Below, piece after piece: positions 33,466-44,246 of a stretch of DNA of 64,000 nt. The DNA comes from Nemertoderma westbladi (lineage: Eukaryota > Xenacoelomorpha > Nemertodermatida > Nemertodermatidae). The stretch covers positions 1 to 64,000 of the forward strand of contig JAUCBJ010004144.1 of NCBI GenBank assembly GCA_032718475.1, read 5' to 3'. Below the pieces are notes generated by a model. It saw only the letters and a program-made list of their open reading frames with translations, was not told where the DNA came from and searched no databases. The position numbers and the translations under genes are program-made. The stretch's first letter is position 1; each line of letters begins with the position of its first letter.

Positions 33466-33995
33466 TGTGACGGGATCTACGGATCCCGGTTTATCCGTTG
33501 GGTTTTCTATCCACGTGTCCCCGCCGTGTGTGAAAGGTAAAAGAGTTCTGATGTTGGGTAATATGTATAAAGGTATAATAGTCTGATAGTTGATATAGTA
33601 TAGTATGACACAACAGGTAATATATAATGGCGGTAGCGGACGGTGACAGAAGTCCCCGTTCCACCCTACTGATCTGACTGAGTAAACTGAATGATATGAT
33701 TACAGGTTACTGGTTATATTGCACGGTGGCCTTATTGCTACTCAATCGATGCCTTTCCCCCCTCTGATTGGTTGATATCCCTGTTGGCACCCTTTGGAGT
33801 GTTTCCCTTCACTCCCTGTGTTCTCTCTCGGTTAGGGGTTTGGCCCCTGACCCTTATTGTGTGTGTCTCCTTTGGGGCCTATTGTCCCCGTTTACTGGGC
33901 TGACACGAGGTTGATTGGTAATCAACCTCGTGCTCCCAATATTGCTTTATGGCTCACTCTATGGGTTTGTGTTAGCGGAATTGGATAAGCTAACA
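33466..33995 (-). repeat. 3' LTR of LTR-3
   Basis: It differs from the other LTR by two substitutions seen by eye (CACGTG/CACGCG and CTGAATG/CTAAATG) and a small insertion in the other copy (CTTATTGCTAC versus CTTATGCTAGTGCTAC). The insertion is therefore fairly young, but older than BEL-2, which interrupts the sister LTR. Confidence 0.93.
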
Positions 33996-34033
33996 CTCCC
34001 CCCCATGCTATCTTCCCGGTGAGAAGATAGCAT
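33996..34033 (-). promoter_or_regulatory. Polypurine tract and adjacent 11-bp hairpin of LTR-3
   Basis: On the minus strand a GGGGGGGGAG tract lies directly before the LTR start TGTTAGC. Next to it is a perfect inverted repeat: ATGCTATCTTC (34005-34015) and GAAGATAGCAT (34023-34033) with a 7-nt loop. Being beside the plus-strand priming site, the hairpin may be functional. Confidence 0.75.
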
Positions 34034-34400
34034 CCAACTAAAGTGCGCTACAATTCCGCTGGATCCCGATCTATTATCGGGTGTGGGGTGGGTCTATTTT
34101 TTCTTTCGGAGCCGGCTTTCCGGGCCGCTCCCTATGGGTATGATGTCACTACCCTCTGGCGTCTCGTGTCGGGCCGATCGTGCGCTTCTCTCACACAATT
34201 TTTGTTTCCCCAACACTCTCACCACTCTAACTCCGCTCTCTGACTCAACTCGCTCTTACCCTCTCCCCACACCTGAATCGCACTCCTCTCTCTCGCCAAC
34301 AGTTCCTCTCACTATCTCCTCTCTAATCTCTGCCACTCTCTAAGGCCCTGACCTCTAATGCTACCCCTGTGCTATCATACTATCTACCTACTACTTATTT
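34034..34400. other. LTR-3 interior, no gene seen
   Basis: C/T-rich on the plus strand. Short plus-strand ORFs here have no recognisable domain and are antisense to the element. Confidence 0.5.
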
Positions 34401-35930
34401 GCTAACTATCTAACTATCTTACTTTCTACTAACTCTACTCTCCGCTAACTCTCACTACTTCTGGCTCTAACTAAAGCCTCTAACTTTCTACTAACTCTAA
34501 CTAGAACTACTAAGTCTAGCTAACTCCTACTAACTCTCTACTTCTACTAACTCTACTTGACTCATCTAAGTCTACCAACTCTCTAGCCCTTTAACTAGAA
34601 CTCCCTAACTCTACCCACTCTTCTAACTACGTGGCGCTTGCGGTGCCCACAACCACTCTACTATCTGGCACCCTATGTGCCCTCCCTGCTCTACTCTACT
34701 ATCTGGCACCCTATGTGCCCATCTCTACCACTCTACTCTATCTCTAACTCTCTAACTCTACTACCTGGCACCCTATGTGCCCTCTCTACTATTCTACTAC
34801 CTGGCACCCTATGTGCCCTCTCTACTACTCTACTCTATCTCTAACTTACCTCCTTTACATCTACTCCCTTTACGTCTACTCGCCTACACGTGACGCTCTG
34901 AATGCCGGCAGAGTGGGTACGTTAATTATGTGAACTACTACTGACTCTACTAACTCTCTTCTAACTCTACTAACTCTTTTTGTGCCCGGCACCTCTTGTG
35001 CCCGGCACCTTCTAACTCTACTAACTCAACTAACTCTCTACTAACTCAACTAACTCCACTACTAACTCAACTAACTCTACTACTAACTCTTTTTGTGCCC
35101 GGCACCTGTTGTGCCCGGCACCCACCCTAATTAACATACCCTGCTCTTACATCAAACACATCATCACGCCCGTGCCCCACTAAGTTCAGCGCATTCCCTA
35201 CTAACTCTAACTACGTGGCGCTTACGGTGTCCACAACCCTCTACTGCTACTACTAACACCCCTAACTAGCGGTACTACGTACCCTCTTACTACTCTAGCT
35301 CTCTCTACTAGCTAGCGGTACAACGTACCCTCTAACTCTAACTAACTAGCGGTACTTACGTACCCTCTAACTCTCTTCTACTAACGGTACTACACGTACC
35401 CTCCTACTAACTCTTCTACTAACGGTACTACACGTACCCTCCTACTAACTCTTCTACTAACGGTACTACACGTACCCTCTAACTCTTACTCTAACTAGCG
35501 GTACTACGTACCCACTAACTCTAACTCTAACTAGCGGTACTACGTACCCTCTAACTCTAACTCTAACTAGCGGTACTACGTACCCTCTAACTCTAACTAA
35601 CTCTAGGTACTACGTACCCTCTAACTCTCTTCTACTAACGGTACTACACGTACCCTCCTACTAACTCTTCTACTAACGGTACTACACGTACCCTCCTACT
35701 AACTCTTCTACTAACGGTACTACACGTACCCTCCTACTAACTCTTCTACTAACGGTACTACACGTACCCTCCTAATAACTCTTCTACTAACGGTACTACA
35801 CGTACCCTCCTACTAATTCTTCTACTAACGGTACTACACGTACCCTCCTACAAACTCTTCTACTAACGGTACTACGTACCACCCTTTAACTAACTAACTA
35901 ACTAACTAACTAACTCTTACTACCTAACTT
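34400..35930. repeat. Pyrimidine-rich array punctuated by short hairpins in LTR-3
   Basis: TACTAACTCT-type units are interrupted at regular intervals by 5-bp inverted repeats. These are GGCAC..GTGCC at 34667-34681, 34705-34719, 34767-34781 and 34803-34817; GTGCC-C-GGCAC at 34982-34992, 34998-35008, 35095-35105 and 35111-35121; and many copies of GGTAC..GTACC from about 35270 to 35880. A 38-bp unit (CGGTACTACACGTACC plus spacer) is tandemly repeated, for example at 35423 and 35461. A longer stem GTGGCGC..CCAC occurs at 34631-34650 and 35216-35235. No ORF. Confidence 0.88.
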
Positions 35931-36817
35931 ATACCTACTCTATTATTTAATTATTTTCTTATTTTTAATTAAATAATTATTTTATATTTTGTGCGTGGGA
36001 AGGGCGTCTCGCCCTCATTCCCACCCCCCTCAGTCCAAAACTTTGGACGACTAAAAACTCTCACGTGCCCCTTCTTCCAGTAGGCACTCTCCTGCTGCCC
36101 TCCTATACGTCCTCTAACTCTTCGCCACACTCTCTTCGGTGCCACCTTTGCTGGCCTCCCCCTTCGTATGTGCGCTGGCATTAGAGCCCTCGACGACCCC
36201 CGCTCGTCCCTCGGTATACGCGGTGTCTGCCCATGTAATGCCCCCTCGCACTGTGTCAGCCCTGCGTGTGTATGCAACACGCCTCCTTCTACTTTCCCGA
36301 CTCCCTTATGCTTGCTATGGGCTTCTCTGCCCCTGGTTTAGTCCTTTCACATCCTCTCCCTTTCCAACACTCTCCGGATCTGTGTCCTTTTACCACACAT
36401 CGATGACATAGTCCGTTTGCGTCTGTGTAGGCTACACGATCTCGTTTGGGCAACGCTTGCCAGTACTTGCAACTCCTGGTCTTATGGGTTCCGTCCCGAT
36501 GTAATTGACATTGGAATCCTGGATTATAGCGTTTCCTGTATAGTCCTTCACGTATCGCGCTTAGGTTTATATGTACCGATTTAATGTTTTGGTTGTCTAG
36601 ACTCGGCCTACTGGGTATATTGGGATTGTTTTTATTTACGGTGTTATTTTCTTTCTGTCCCTGCCACGGTGTGGCCCTGCTACCAGCTAACTGTGGACTA
36701 GCAGTCCCCTGTATGGCCGCGTGTGGTGGTGACTGTCCGCACGACCTGCTCTCGTCCAGGGAGTTCGATATTCTTGCTCCTATCGGGGTATATTGTCGAT
36801 ATTGTGATGGGGGAATG
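35931..36817. other. LTR-3 interior between the hairpin array and the gag-like region
   Basis: It starts with an AT tract (35935-35990). A minus-strand frame at 35969-36280 and plus-strand frames at 36139-36862 are open by chance as far as I can tell. No domain is recognised. Confidence 0.45.
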
Positions 36818-37660
36818 TCACCCTGTCCCCCCCCCAGCCGGTATGTTTGGTACTGGGGTTGATGTTAATACATTGGGGCCCATACGTCTATCTCCAATAA
36901 CTCCCCCCTCCCCTGGATATATGTTATGTCCCTGTGTATTATAGTCATGCTGCTGTACCGATATAGGCCTACCTACCTCTCGCCTACCTACCGGTATGTA
37001 CTCCGCGACTTCCGGGTTTAATCCCGTCGTTCGCGCTACCCCATCGCCTACTCTATCTCTCCCAGCATGGCCTATAATAGTATGTGCAGTAAGGCCTACA
37101 GTATGTCCTGCAGTCTGCATGTGCCCTTCCGAACCGAAGTTTATTCTTCGCGAATCTCGAATCTCCCCGCGACTACCGTACTCTCGATCGGCAGCTATAT
37201 CCCGTCGGGAAGCTTCTCTTCGATCCCCTATCCTGCTCTCGTCTTCGTATTGGTACGTCCTGTACCCCTCTCTTGGTGTGCGGTGCGTTTCTCCGGGGCG
37301 ACGGCAATCTCCCGAAGTTCGACCCCACTGGCTCCCTGACTCCATCTCTACTGTCGACGGTCCGTTATCCGTCCTCGCACTGCTATCGTTCGTGGCGACA
37401 CTTCTTCTACTATCTTCTCTTCTTCTCTTTTCTGTGTAGTATTCCGGCTCGTGAGATCTCTCGTCGACCTCCCGGTTAAACTCCACTGTTCTTCTTCTCT
37501 CTTCTGGTCGGGCTCGACGCTTCGCCTGCCCTCTCGCGACGTCAACCTGCCTCTCTCTGCTCGATCGCACGCCGCTGGGGGTACTCGCAATCCCCCTATT
37601 ACTCTCCGTCGCCGGGTGTTGCGGTTTACCTGATTCGGCCCGCGCATTATCCGCCGACGG

Positions 37661-37900
37661 CTGTGGGACACTCTCTGCCCCCCCTCTCTCTCTACTAACT
37701 TCTCGCGGTGAGGTGTCCGTAGCCCCCCCCCCACCCGCCACTTCTAACTTCACTACTCTCTCACTACACCTCTATACCCGTCTTGTGGGGCATTCTCTGC
37801 CCCCCCTCTCTCGCCACTAATCTTATGTGGTGGGGCGCCCGTAGCCCCCCCCCCCACCCGTCACATCTAACTTCAATATCTCTTACTTCGACTCTACACC
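37661..37900. repeat. Duplicated ~123-bp segment with poly-C runs
   Basis: GTGGGACACTCTCTGCCCCCC at about 37661 and a near copy at about 37784 are each followed by a longer C run and CACCCG. The encoded GGGLR..PH..LV.REGGQR pattern appears twice, once on each side of the frame break. Confidence 0.75.
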
Positions 37901-37959
37901 CCTCTCTAGTCGACGCACTGTCTCCACTACGGCTGGGTCTATTCACCCCCGCCTCTCTC

Positions 37960-38120
37960 TCTACTACTGCGTGGCCCACCAGGCCCACTTCGGGTTGGCT
38001 CAACCCCGCTACCCCCTGCCTACCAACTACGTGGCCTACCAGGCCGCCGTCGGGTTGGCTCAACCCTGCCACCTCCTGCCTACTAACTACGTGGCCTACC
38101 AGGCCACCGTCTGCCGGGTT
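37960..38120. repeat. In-frame ~60-bp repeat in the LTR-3 gag-like ORF
   Basis: Three copies of a unit containing ACGTGGCCTACCAGGCC and CGGGTTGGCTCAACCC. On the minus strand they encode the GGLVGHVV/GLSQP repeat. Confidence 0.8.
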
Positions 38121-39397
38121 ATGTACGTCCGACACGCTCATATTAATAGCACCATTCCCAATATTATTTGTTAAATCAATTAAATTATTAGAATTTGAAA
38201 CGAGATTTGAATTATTTAAATTAGAATTATTACTACCAGGTAAAATATTATTTGCTGCAATAAAGGGATTAGGGTTATCTACTACGGTACTATTAATATT
38301 AACATTTCCTAACGTACTACTACTACCCCCCTCGCCCGTACGGCTACACCAGTTCTGGTTCTCTCGCTCGGTGCTTGTAAGTGGGGGCTCCCTCTCTGAT
38401 ATTTCCAACCGCGCCAGTTCTAGTCGGCGCTGCTCTAGTTTGGCTTGATATTGCGCAAGCCTCCCTAGCCGGGCACGCAAATCATCCCGCTCACGCTTAC
38501 CCTCTATCTTTCTCTTTCGCATATTCTGCTCGCCCGACTCAACTCTCGCAATTATCTCAAGCCACGTCGCCGGCTCGTCCCCTACTCTCATCTTCCGCTC
38601 TACACACTCCTCGACTCTCTTACACTCCTCGACTCTCTTTCTATACTCTCTTAACTCCAACTCTCTTAACACCTTTAAGACGGCGGTTTTATCCCTCAGT
38701 TGCCGCTCTAAGCTTTTCTGCTTTGCCGCCGCCCTTTCTAAATCATACGCCAGATTTATCTCCCGCACCCTTCTTTCTTTTGCGGAGGATGTAGCAGACT
38801 TATCGGTTGCGACGGACTCCCACCCCCCCCTCTGTCCTACTAACTCTCCCCCGCCTCCCGGAACTTCCTCCGACCGACGAGACCGAATCCTCGGAGTTAA
38901 CCTCGGATTCGCCCTCCTGCGGTCTCTTCCAACCCACTAATTTTACTCCCCGGGCATCGACTAAGTATGGCCCTATGTACACTACACTAGGCTGCATACC
39001 CCTACATTCCCATAGTTCAACCAGTTCGTTGACAACTCCTCTCGCCCTCAACTCTGCTAGTTCTCTCTGTCCAGAACACACTAGGTGATCAAAGTATCTG
39101 TTCGACTCACCTAGTCGCTTTCTCAGTCTCACCTCGTCTATCTTCGCCCCCTCCTTGGCCTCCTTTCAGTAGTTCCCGGGTCGCGTTGTAGGCCCGTCGA
39201 AGTCGATCAGAAACCCCGACGTCCTCGTCGCCGACCTCTCCTCTGTCTCTCCGGGTCCGACGTCGTACCGACGGCCCCACCGTTGCCGTTCCGGTGGACC
39301 GTCCGTCGTCCTCGGCCTGTGGCTGACCGGTGACATCGGTATGTCGACCCTCGCTCCGCGTCGACTCGTCTTTCTCGTCTCCTCCCTCGCTCCTCAC

Positions 39398-39731
39398 TCG
39401 ACTCGCTCTCTCCGTGGTAGACGACCCCCCACATCTTGGTTCGCCAGGTTGCTCGTTATCGACGTGGCGTCAACCGGCGTCGACGTGGTCGGCGTAGCAT
39501 CGACTCGGCGTCGTGGGTTCGTATCGTCTCGCCGTGGCCTCGCGGATCGTTAGATCGTCGTCCGGGGTCCGCGGCGGTGTCGTTCCTATCTCTCGACTCA
39601 TCTTTGTCTTTGGTGGCTGGCAGCCACAGTCTGTCAGTTGGTTGGATCTAGTTCTATCACTGTCAGACTGTTAGGGCAGCTGCTAGGATTCTATCTCTGT
39701 CAGGGCAGCTGGGCGGATCTGATTCTGTCAC
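39398..39731 (-). other. Leader of LTR-3
   Basis: Between the 5' LTR and the first gag-like frame. It contains an imperfect local duplication around GGGCAGCTG and CTGTCAG (39650-39730). The interior begins GTGACAG on the minus strand. No clear primer binding site. Confidence 0.5.
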
Positions 39732-40100
39732 TGTGACGGGATCTACGGATCCCGGTTTATCCGTTGGGTTTTCTATCCACGCGTCCCCGCCGTGTGTGAA
39801 AGGTAAAAGAGTTCTGATGTTGGGTAATATGTATAAAGGTATAATAGTCTGATAGTTGATATAGTATAGTATGACACAACAGGTAATATATAATGGCGGT
39901 AGCGGACGGTGACAGAAGTCCCCGTTCCACCCTACTGATCTGACTGAGTAAACTAAATGATATGATTACAGGTTACTGGTTATATTGCACGGTGGCCTTA
40001 TGCTAGTGCTACTCAATCGATGCCTTTCCCCCCTCTGATTGGTTGATATCCCTGTTGGCACCCTTTGGAGTGTTTCCCTTCACTCCCTGTGTTCTCTCTC
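39732..40100 (-). repeat. 5' LTR of LTR-3, part 1 (split by BEL-2)
   Basis: Matches 33466-33830 with two substitutions and a 5-base insertion. It stops at CTCTC (40096-40100), the BEL-2 target duplication, and the LTR resumes after BEL-2. Confidence 0.93.
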
Positions 40101-42268
40101 TGTTAAACAACCGCGACACCTATACTAACAGCAGAACTGTTGAACAGACAAATACCCGTATACCTCTCTGCCAACCTAATGAGCTCTCGCCTAACCAATA
40201 AGACACAAAGACTGCTCTACTGTTAAGTAAAGGGGATCAGGAGTGTGCTATTACTAAATTGTAAGGGTTGCTAAATACAAAACCGCTACTTACCGTTGGA
40301 TGGCGCTAATCTGCCGTCCGCTAATATATTTTACTAAATTTACACAACTCCTGCAAAATCGCTTGTTCCTTTCTCTACCGATCGCTCGATAGAGAGCTAA
40401 CTGTTTGAATCTATGAGCCACGCGGGAATAACCAAAACAATAAACCCGAGTCGGCTCCCTAAGCTTACTTAAGACGAGTGCGAGGGGCTTTGCACTCAGA
40501 GTATATTCTTACGCCTAATTTTACTACTGAAATACGCCAATGCTTACGTCTTTTCTAATCGCGAATACTGAGGGTTCCCTAACGGAATGTGTGAATGCGA
40601 GAATATTTAAAATAATCAAAATTGGTACAGTACAATGTCTTTCGTAGGTGATACCGCTCTGGGTCTAAACTTGCCTGCAGCTGGCTTTAGGCCAGCAACT
40701 TACTAGTGTCTTGCGTACTGACTACTGCGATCTAGCTTATTGCCCGCTAATGCAAATAACCGCCTAGCGTGAATAGTTTACGGTACTCTAAATTATTACC
40801 TTAGCTACTCTCCGCTATGCTGCGTACTAATTCTTAATTTTACTAATTAATTACAGTCACAAATATGTAACAGCCTAAAATACTGTATTACTTTGACCTA
40901 ATCAGTAATTATTTACGGTAAACTAAGAGATAGAATCAATCAAAGGGAAAAGAGCGCCTATCTAAGCATTCGTAATCATAGGCACACTTTAGTAACACAC
41001 CAATCAGCGTCAGCAATCACAGATCACAATAGCACGACTTGCAATTATACAATCTGCAATTATATAATTCGCAACATAATAATTCGCAATTGACTAATTC
41101 GCAATCTACTTACTCGCAACTTACTTACTTACTTACTGTAAGGTATGCAGGCCCCTCCCGGGTACATCTAGGCTTCCTAACTAACCCAATTCCTGCCCCC
41201 TAATACTAAATAGAGACAAAACCTTGGATCATCAGCCCCCTAATTACTGTACCGGCGAGCGGTCTCCAACCCACAGTCCAAACTGCCCGACCACAACGTT
41301 GACCCCCGCCAGCGTTGCCCGCTTTTGAATCCTCCGCACTCCCTTCGTCGCTAACCCCCCGATGAGCCCACCGCCTACTGGCACCTTAGCCCTCCATTAT
41401 GCTAATAGCTACCGTAGCGGCGCATGCAAATCACAAAGTCTGACAGTCTCAGGAATCCCTTAGGATTATTGCGCAGAAAGGAATCACATAGAACCATTAA
41501 TCAAAGGGTAGAAATCATAGTTCAATTGTAATTAGCAGTAATCGAAGGAATTAATTGAGAAACACAATCAAAGATAATCGCACTAGCAAAGCATTTCAAG
41601 AAATTAATCAAATTTAGCAAATTGCAGAAAATACGCTAAAAATTGAATAGAGACAGCTCAGCAAGTACAAGGTGATAGCAGATCATGTGAGGTGATCATG
41701 TGAGGTTCTACCGGCACACCGCCAATTTATAGGTGATCCGGATGGGGTGATGCAATAGGGTGACGCAATCGCTCTCCTATTGGCTCTCCAGTCCGCGCTA
41801 GCATTAGACCAACCTGGAAGCAGCTAGTCCAATAAGGAGGCCGGATTGTAGCCCTATTGCCTGCCCAAACCTCGAATTATTACCTTATATGGTAATGGTT
41901 CACGTCCCTGGCCGCTGAATGGCCAGGACAGCGTCCCTATATGATAGCCCTACTGATGCTAATATCAGCAAGCACAAAATCCAGGGTCCGAATGAACTTG
42001 CTACCCTGGGACTATCTACATATATCCTAATACAAAATTACGTAGGTAGGGCTACATACTATACAAAATGGATGGATGCAAAATATATGGGCGTTTTAAC
42101 TTCCTTACCTAAATGTCACCGCACTGTGCCTTATCTAAATAATTATACTGCACAACGGACTAATATTACGTACAGTATAACGGACTAATATTGCATACTG
42201 CATAACGGACTAATACTGCATACAGTATAACGACTAATAATGTGGATACAGCGCCATATACCGTAACA
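40101..42268 (-). repeat. 3' LTR of BEL-2
   Basis: On the minus strand it starts TGTTACGG and ends GTTTAACA. Differences from the 5' copy include GTTTGAATC/GTTCGAATC, GGCCAGC/GGCAAGC, AACGTTG/AATGTTG, AAGGTG/AAAGTG, GGTTCTAC/GGTTTTAC, ACCGCC/ACCACC and GACAGCG/GATAGCG. U3 is about 570 bp and the rest (about 1.6 kb) is R/U5. No ORF is supported. Confidence 0.95.
41695..41783 (-). promoter_or_regulatory. Probable Pol II promoter in the BEL-2 LTR
   Basis: On the minus strand CCAAT (41783-41779) lies upstream of TATAAATT (41731-41724). Initiation is expected near 41700. A 13-bp direct repeat GATCATGTGAGGT lies just downstream. The working copy in the 5' LTR is offset by 14326 (TATA at 56057-56050). 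Confidence 0.55.
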
Positions 42269-42275
42269 CCGCTCC
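42269..42275 (-). promoter_or_regulatory. Polypurine tract of BEL-2
   Basis: Minus-strand GGAGCGG directly before the 3' LTR, identical to the BEL-1 tract. Confidence 0.7.
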
Positions 42276-43080
42276 AAGGGAAATCATATAATGTTTCCCT
42301 CCAATTGTAGAAGAGTATAAGGTGATGTATACAAAACAAAATAAATTTCTTCCAACCAATCTAAATACTTGATACTATAAGTCCTACTATTTACAAATAC
42401 TGCTATAGATATTGCATAATGAATTACATACAAATTAAATTTACAAATATTATCTCTCTCACTGTTTAACGATTATTACATACAAATTAAATTTACAAAA
42501 TATTGTTTCTCGTTCATACTACATAATGATTACTACATACAAAATTAAATTTACAAAATATTACTTCCTTTATTTATTTACAAATTGACGGTCTACCTAT
42601 TGAAATGGAACATGGCTAGGACAATGTCCCCCATTTCCCATCTCAATTAACGATCAACATTAACAAGATAAACTAAATATAAACGTATTTGAGGCTAAAT
42701 TTTTAACTAAATTGCATTAAAGGCCGATAATCAAATTAAATATAAAATACGTAATAATTTCTTTCATTTTCGGACTTTACTTAATTTCTTATAAAAAACG
42801 CAAATCATCTTGGTTTGATGATTGCAGGTAAGTGAAAGGAGTAAGCCAAACCCGCGGGTTTGTCTCCCCAATCACTTCCTTTGCCTCTTTCAATAAACTT
42901 TAGAGCAAATAAAGTCATATACACAAAATCAAATATAATATAGGCTCAAAATCATATTTCCAACGGACTATAAAGTAAAGTATTTCCTTTCAATATTTTT
43001 GGCCTTCGAAAATAAAACTCTAAAATATGGATACGACTAGTGTATATGAGTCCAGTCGAATGATTGATCAAAACCTATGA
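42276..43080 (-). repeat. AT-rich repeat zone of BEL-2 before the 3' LTR
   Basis: Three tandem units of about 55 bp around TACATACAAATTAAATTTAC lie at about 42421-42575; the rest is unstructured AT-rich DNA. Its position matches the AT-rich zone of BEL-1 but the sequence differs. It also holds the perfect palindrome CAAACCCGCGGGTTTG at 42847-42862. Confidence 0.7.
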
Positions 43081-43131
43081 TATACATCAGAGCGACGATG
43101 ATGTATATGTCTAGAGTTTGTCGCTCCGTGA
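43081..43131. other. Hairpin with 9-bp stem and complementary downstream heptamer
   Basis: TATACATCA (43081-43089) pairs with TGATGTATA (43099-43107) around the loop GAGCGACGA. GTCGCTC at about 43120-43126 is complementary to GAGCGAC of the loop, so a pseudoknot is possible. A sister hairpin with a compensatory base-pair change lies at 43567-43593. Confidence 0.7.
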
Positions 43132-43566
43132 TATTATAGTCTTATCGGCTAGCTCCTGGGTCTCTCGGGCTCGCTCCTCTCCTTTGTCACTTCCCCAGAT
43201 ACACCAGTCTACCCCCTGTAGACTCTGTTGACGGCGTCCTTGAGGCGTCACTTCCCGGAACCGGCGACGACGTTCCCTGGGCACCGACTATCTCCCGACT
43301 GGTGCTCCTCCCTCGGCCTCGTCCCATTTGCCGTGTCCCTGTGGGCGCCTCCGCCAACTCCTTTTCTTCAACCGTAGAATAGAACTGCTCGTCCTTGGCT
43401 TGACGCTTGCCAAGGACTCCTCCTTCTGGTACTTGCCGCGAGCTGTGAGCTCCGGCTGTTGTCTCTGTGGGCGCGGCGGTCCTGATCCTCCACTCGTTCA
43501 GAGGTCAATGACCCCAAACGAGTCTCCTTAGGCCGCCAATTGTGCGCTGGGTAATAAATCTAGACG

Positions 43567-43593
43567 TATATATCAGAGCGACGATGATATATA
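43567..43593. other. Sister hairpin with compensatory change
   Basis: TATATATCA pairs with TGATATATA around the same loop GAGCGACGA as at 43081. Relative to that copy, one C-G pair has become T-A with both bases changed, which keeps the stem. Confidence 0.7.
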
Positions 43594-43789
43594 AAGGATT
43601 GGACATATTCGGGCTTAATAATGCGTTCGTCGAAACTTCCCGAAATAATTTGGAGTAAATATCGTATAAACCGCGGATTGTGGGTATAGTTAGTAGACGG
43701 ATGGACGGCGCGAATCTCGTCTGGATACTCAGGCGTGACGCTTCTCACTCGGTGAGGTGAAGTAAACGCAGTCCAGGGACTCGAGAGCT

Positions 43790-43807
43790 CCAAACCCGCG
43801 GGTTTGG
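43790..43807. repeat. Perfect 18-nt palindrome of the BEL-2 dispersed motif
   Basis: CCAAACCCGCGGGTTTGG, the most complete of seven related copies. The others lie at 42847, 44568, 46654, 48892, 51509 and 53028. Confidence 0.8.
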
Positions 43808-44246
43808 TACCCGAGTCCCGCGCCGCTTCGCGCCGCGCCTCTAGATCCTTATAGGCTCGGTATAGCGAAATGGCCGCCGCCGTGTCTATGCCGTGTCGAA
43901 CAGGGTTTAATCTCCGTATACGGATCTAAAGTCGTAACGGTCGGCGTAATGGGTCTCGGAGGTCGCTTTCCGCTGAAGTTGATACTGATCATCGGGTTGC
44001 TCATCGGGTAACCTCCCTCGTATATCTAAGGAACTGGTGAGCTTGACAACGCGTTAATATCGGTTCTGGATGTTGCTCGTCTAGTCGGTCGGGAATCGTG
44101 GGTTTGTATTTCCCATTTAGCTCCATCACCGACCGCCCATGGTAGTAAACGTTCGAATCTTTACATCCCGGTCGCGCGAATGGTAACTCCGCCTCCTCTC
44201 TGGCAGTAAATCCTCTGCGCGGTTGCGCTCTAATATCCTTCTCCAT

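Larger units (their letters stand above)
36818..39397 (-). pseudogene. LTR-3 gag-like coding region, broken frame
   Basis: Four minus-strand frames follow one another in the element's direction: 39397-39107, 39132-38800, 38768-37764 and 37753-36818. The first is charged. The second contains a compact segment with NRYFDHLVCSGQRELAEL. The third opens with a long coiled coil (about residues 1-150, rich in E, R, K and L), then an N-rich stretch and a GGLVGHVV..GLSQP repeat. The fourth is very rich in R, E and S and ends in glycine. Coil, basic tail and position after the 5' LTR fit Gag, but no CCHC knuckle or capsid signature is visible. The break near 37760 lies in a duplicated segment with runs of 9-13 C, so indels or assembly errors at homopolymers may cause it. 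No pol is present. Confidence 0.6.
43180..44246 (-). pseudogene. BEL-2 ORF2 remnant
   Basis: Decayed homologue of BEL-1 ORF2. The N-terminal frame (44246-44001) starts MEKDIRAQPRRGF and keeps the EEAxxPFxRxGxK pattern seen in BEL-1. A second frame (43793-43560) has the PEYPDEIRAV and RFIRYLLQI patches that align with the C-terminal part of BEL-1 ORF2. A short MGRGRGRSTSREIV stretch near 43300 resembles the BEL-1 RG-rich tail. No CCHC knuckle is visible between the frames, so the middle is probably deleted. The region also contains hairpins (GTCCTTGGC/GCCAAGGAC at 43391-43417; AGTCTAC/GTAGACT near 43206-43224). Confidence 0.65.

Noticed and set aside
35385-35880. Regular 38-bp repeats that could be mistaken for a CRISPR array
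   Set aside because: There are no unique spacers, the units abut as a minisatellite, and the setting is a eukaryotic retroelement.
36584-36862. Plus-strand ORF with a hydrophobic, cysteine-rich start
   Set aside because: Antisense to LTR-3, no homology recognised, and no matching reading in related sequence.
40380-40420. B-box-like GTTCGAATC in the BEL-2 LTR as a second tRNA-like block
   Set aside because: No A box at a suitable distance on either strand, and the sequence differs between the two LTRs at this point.
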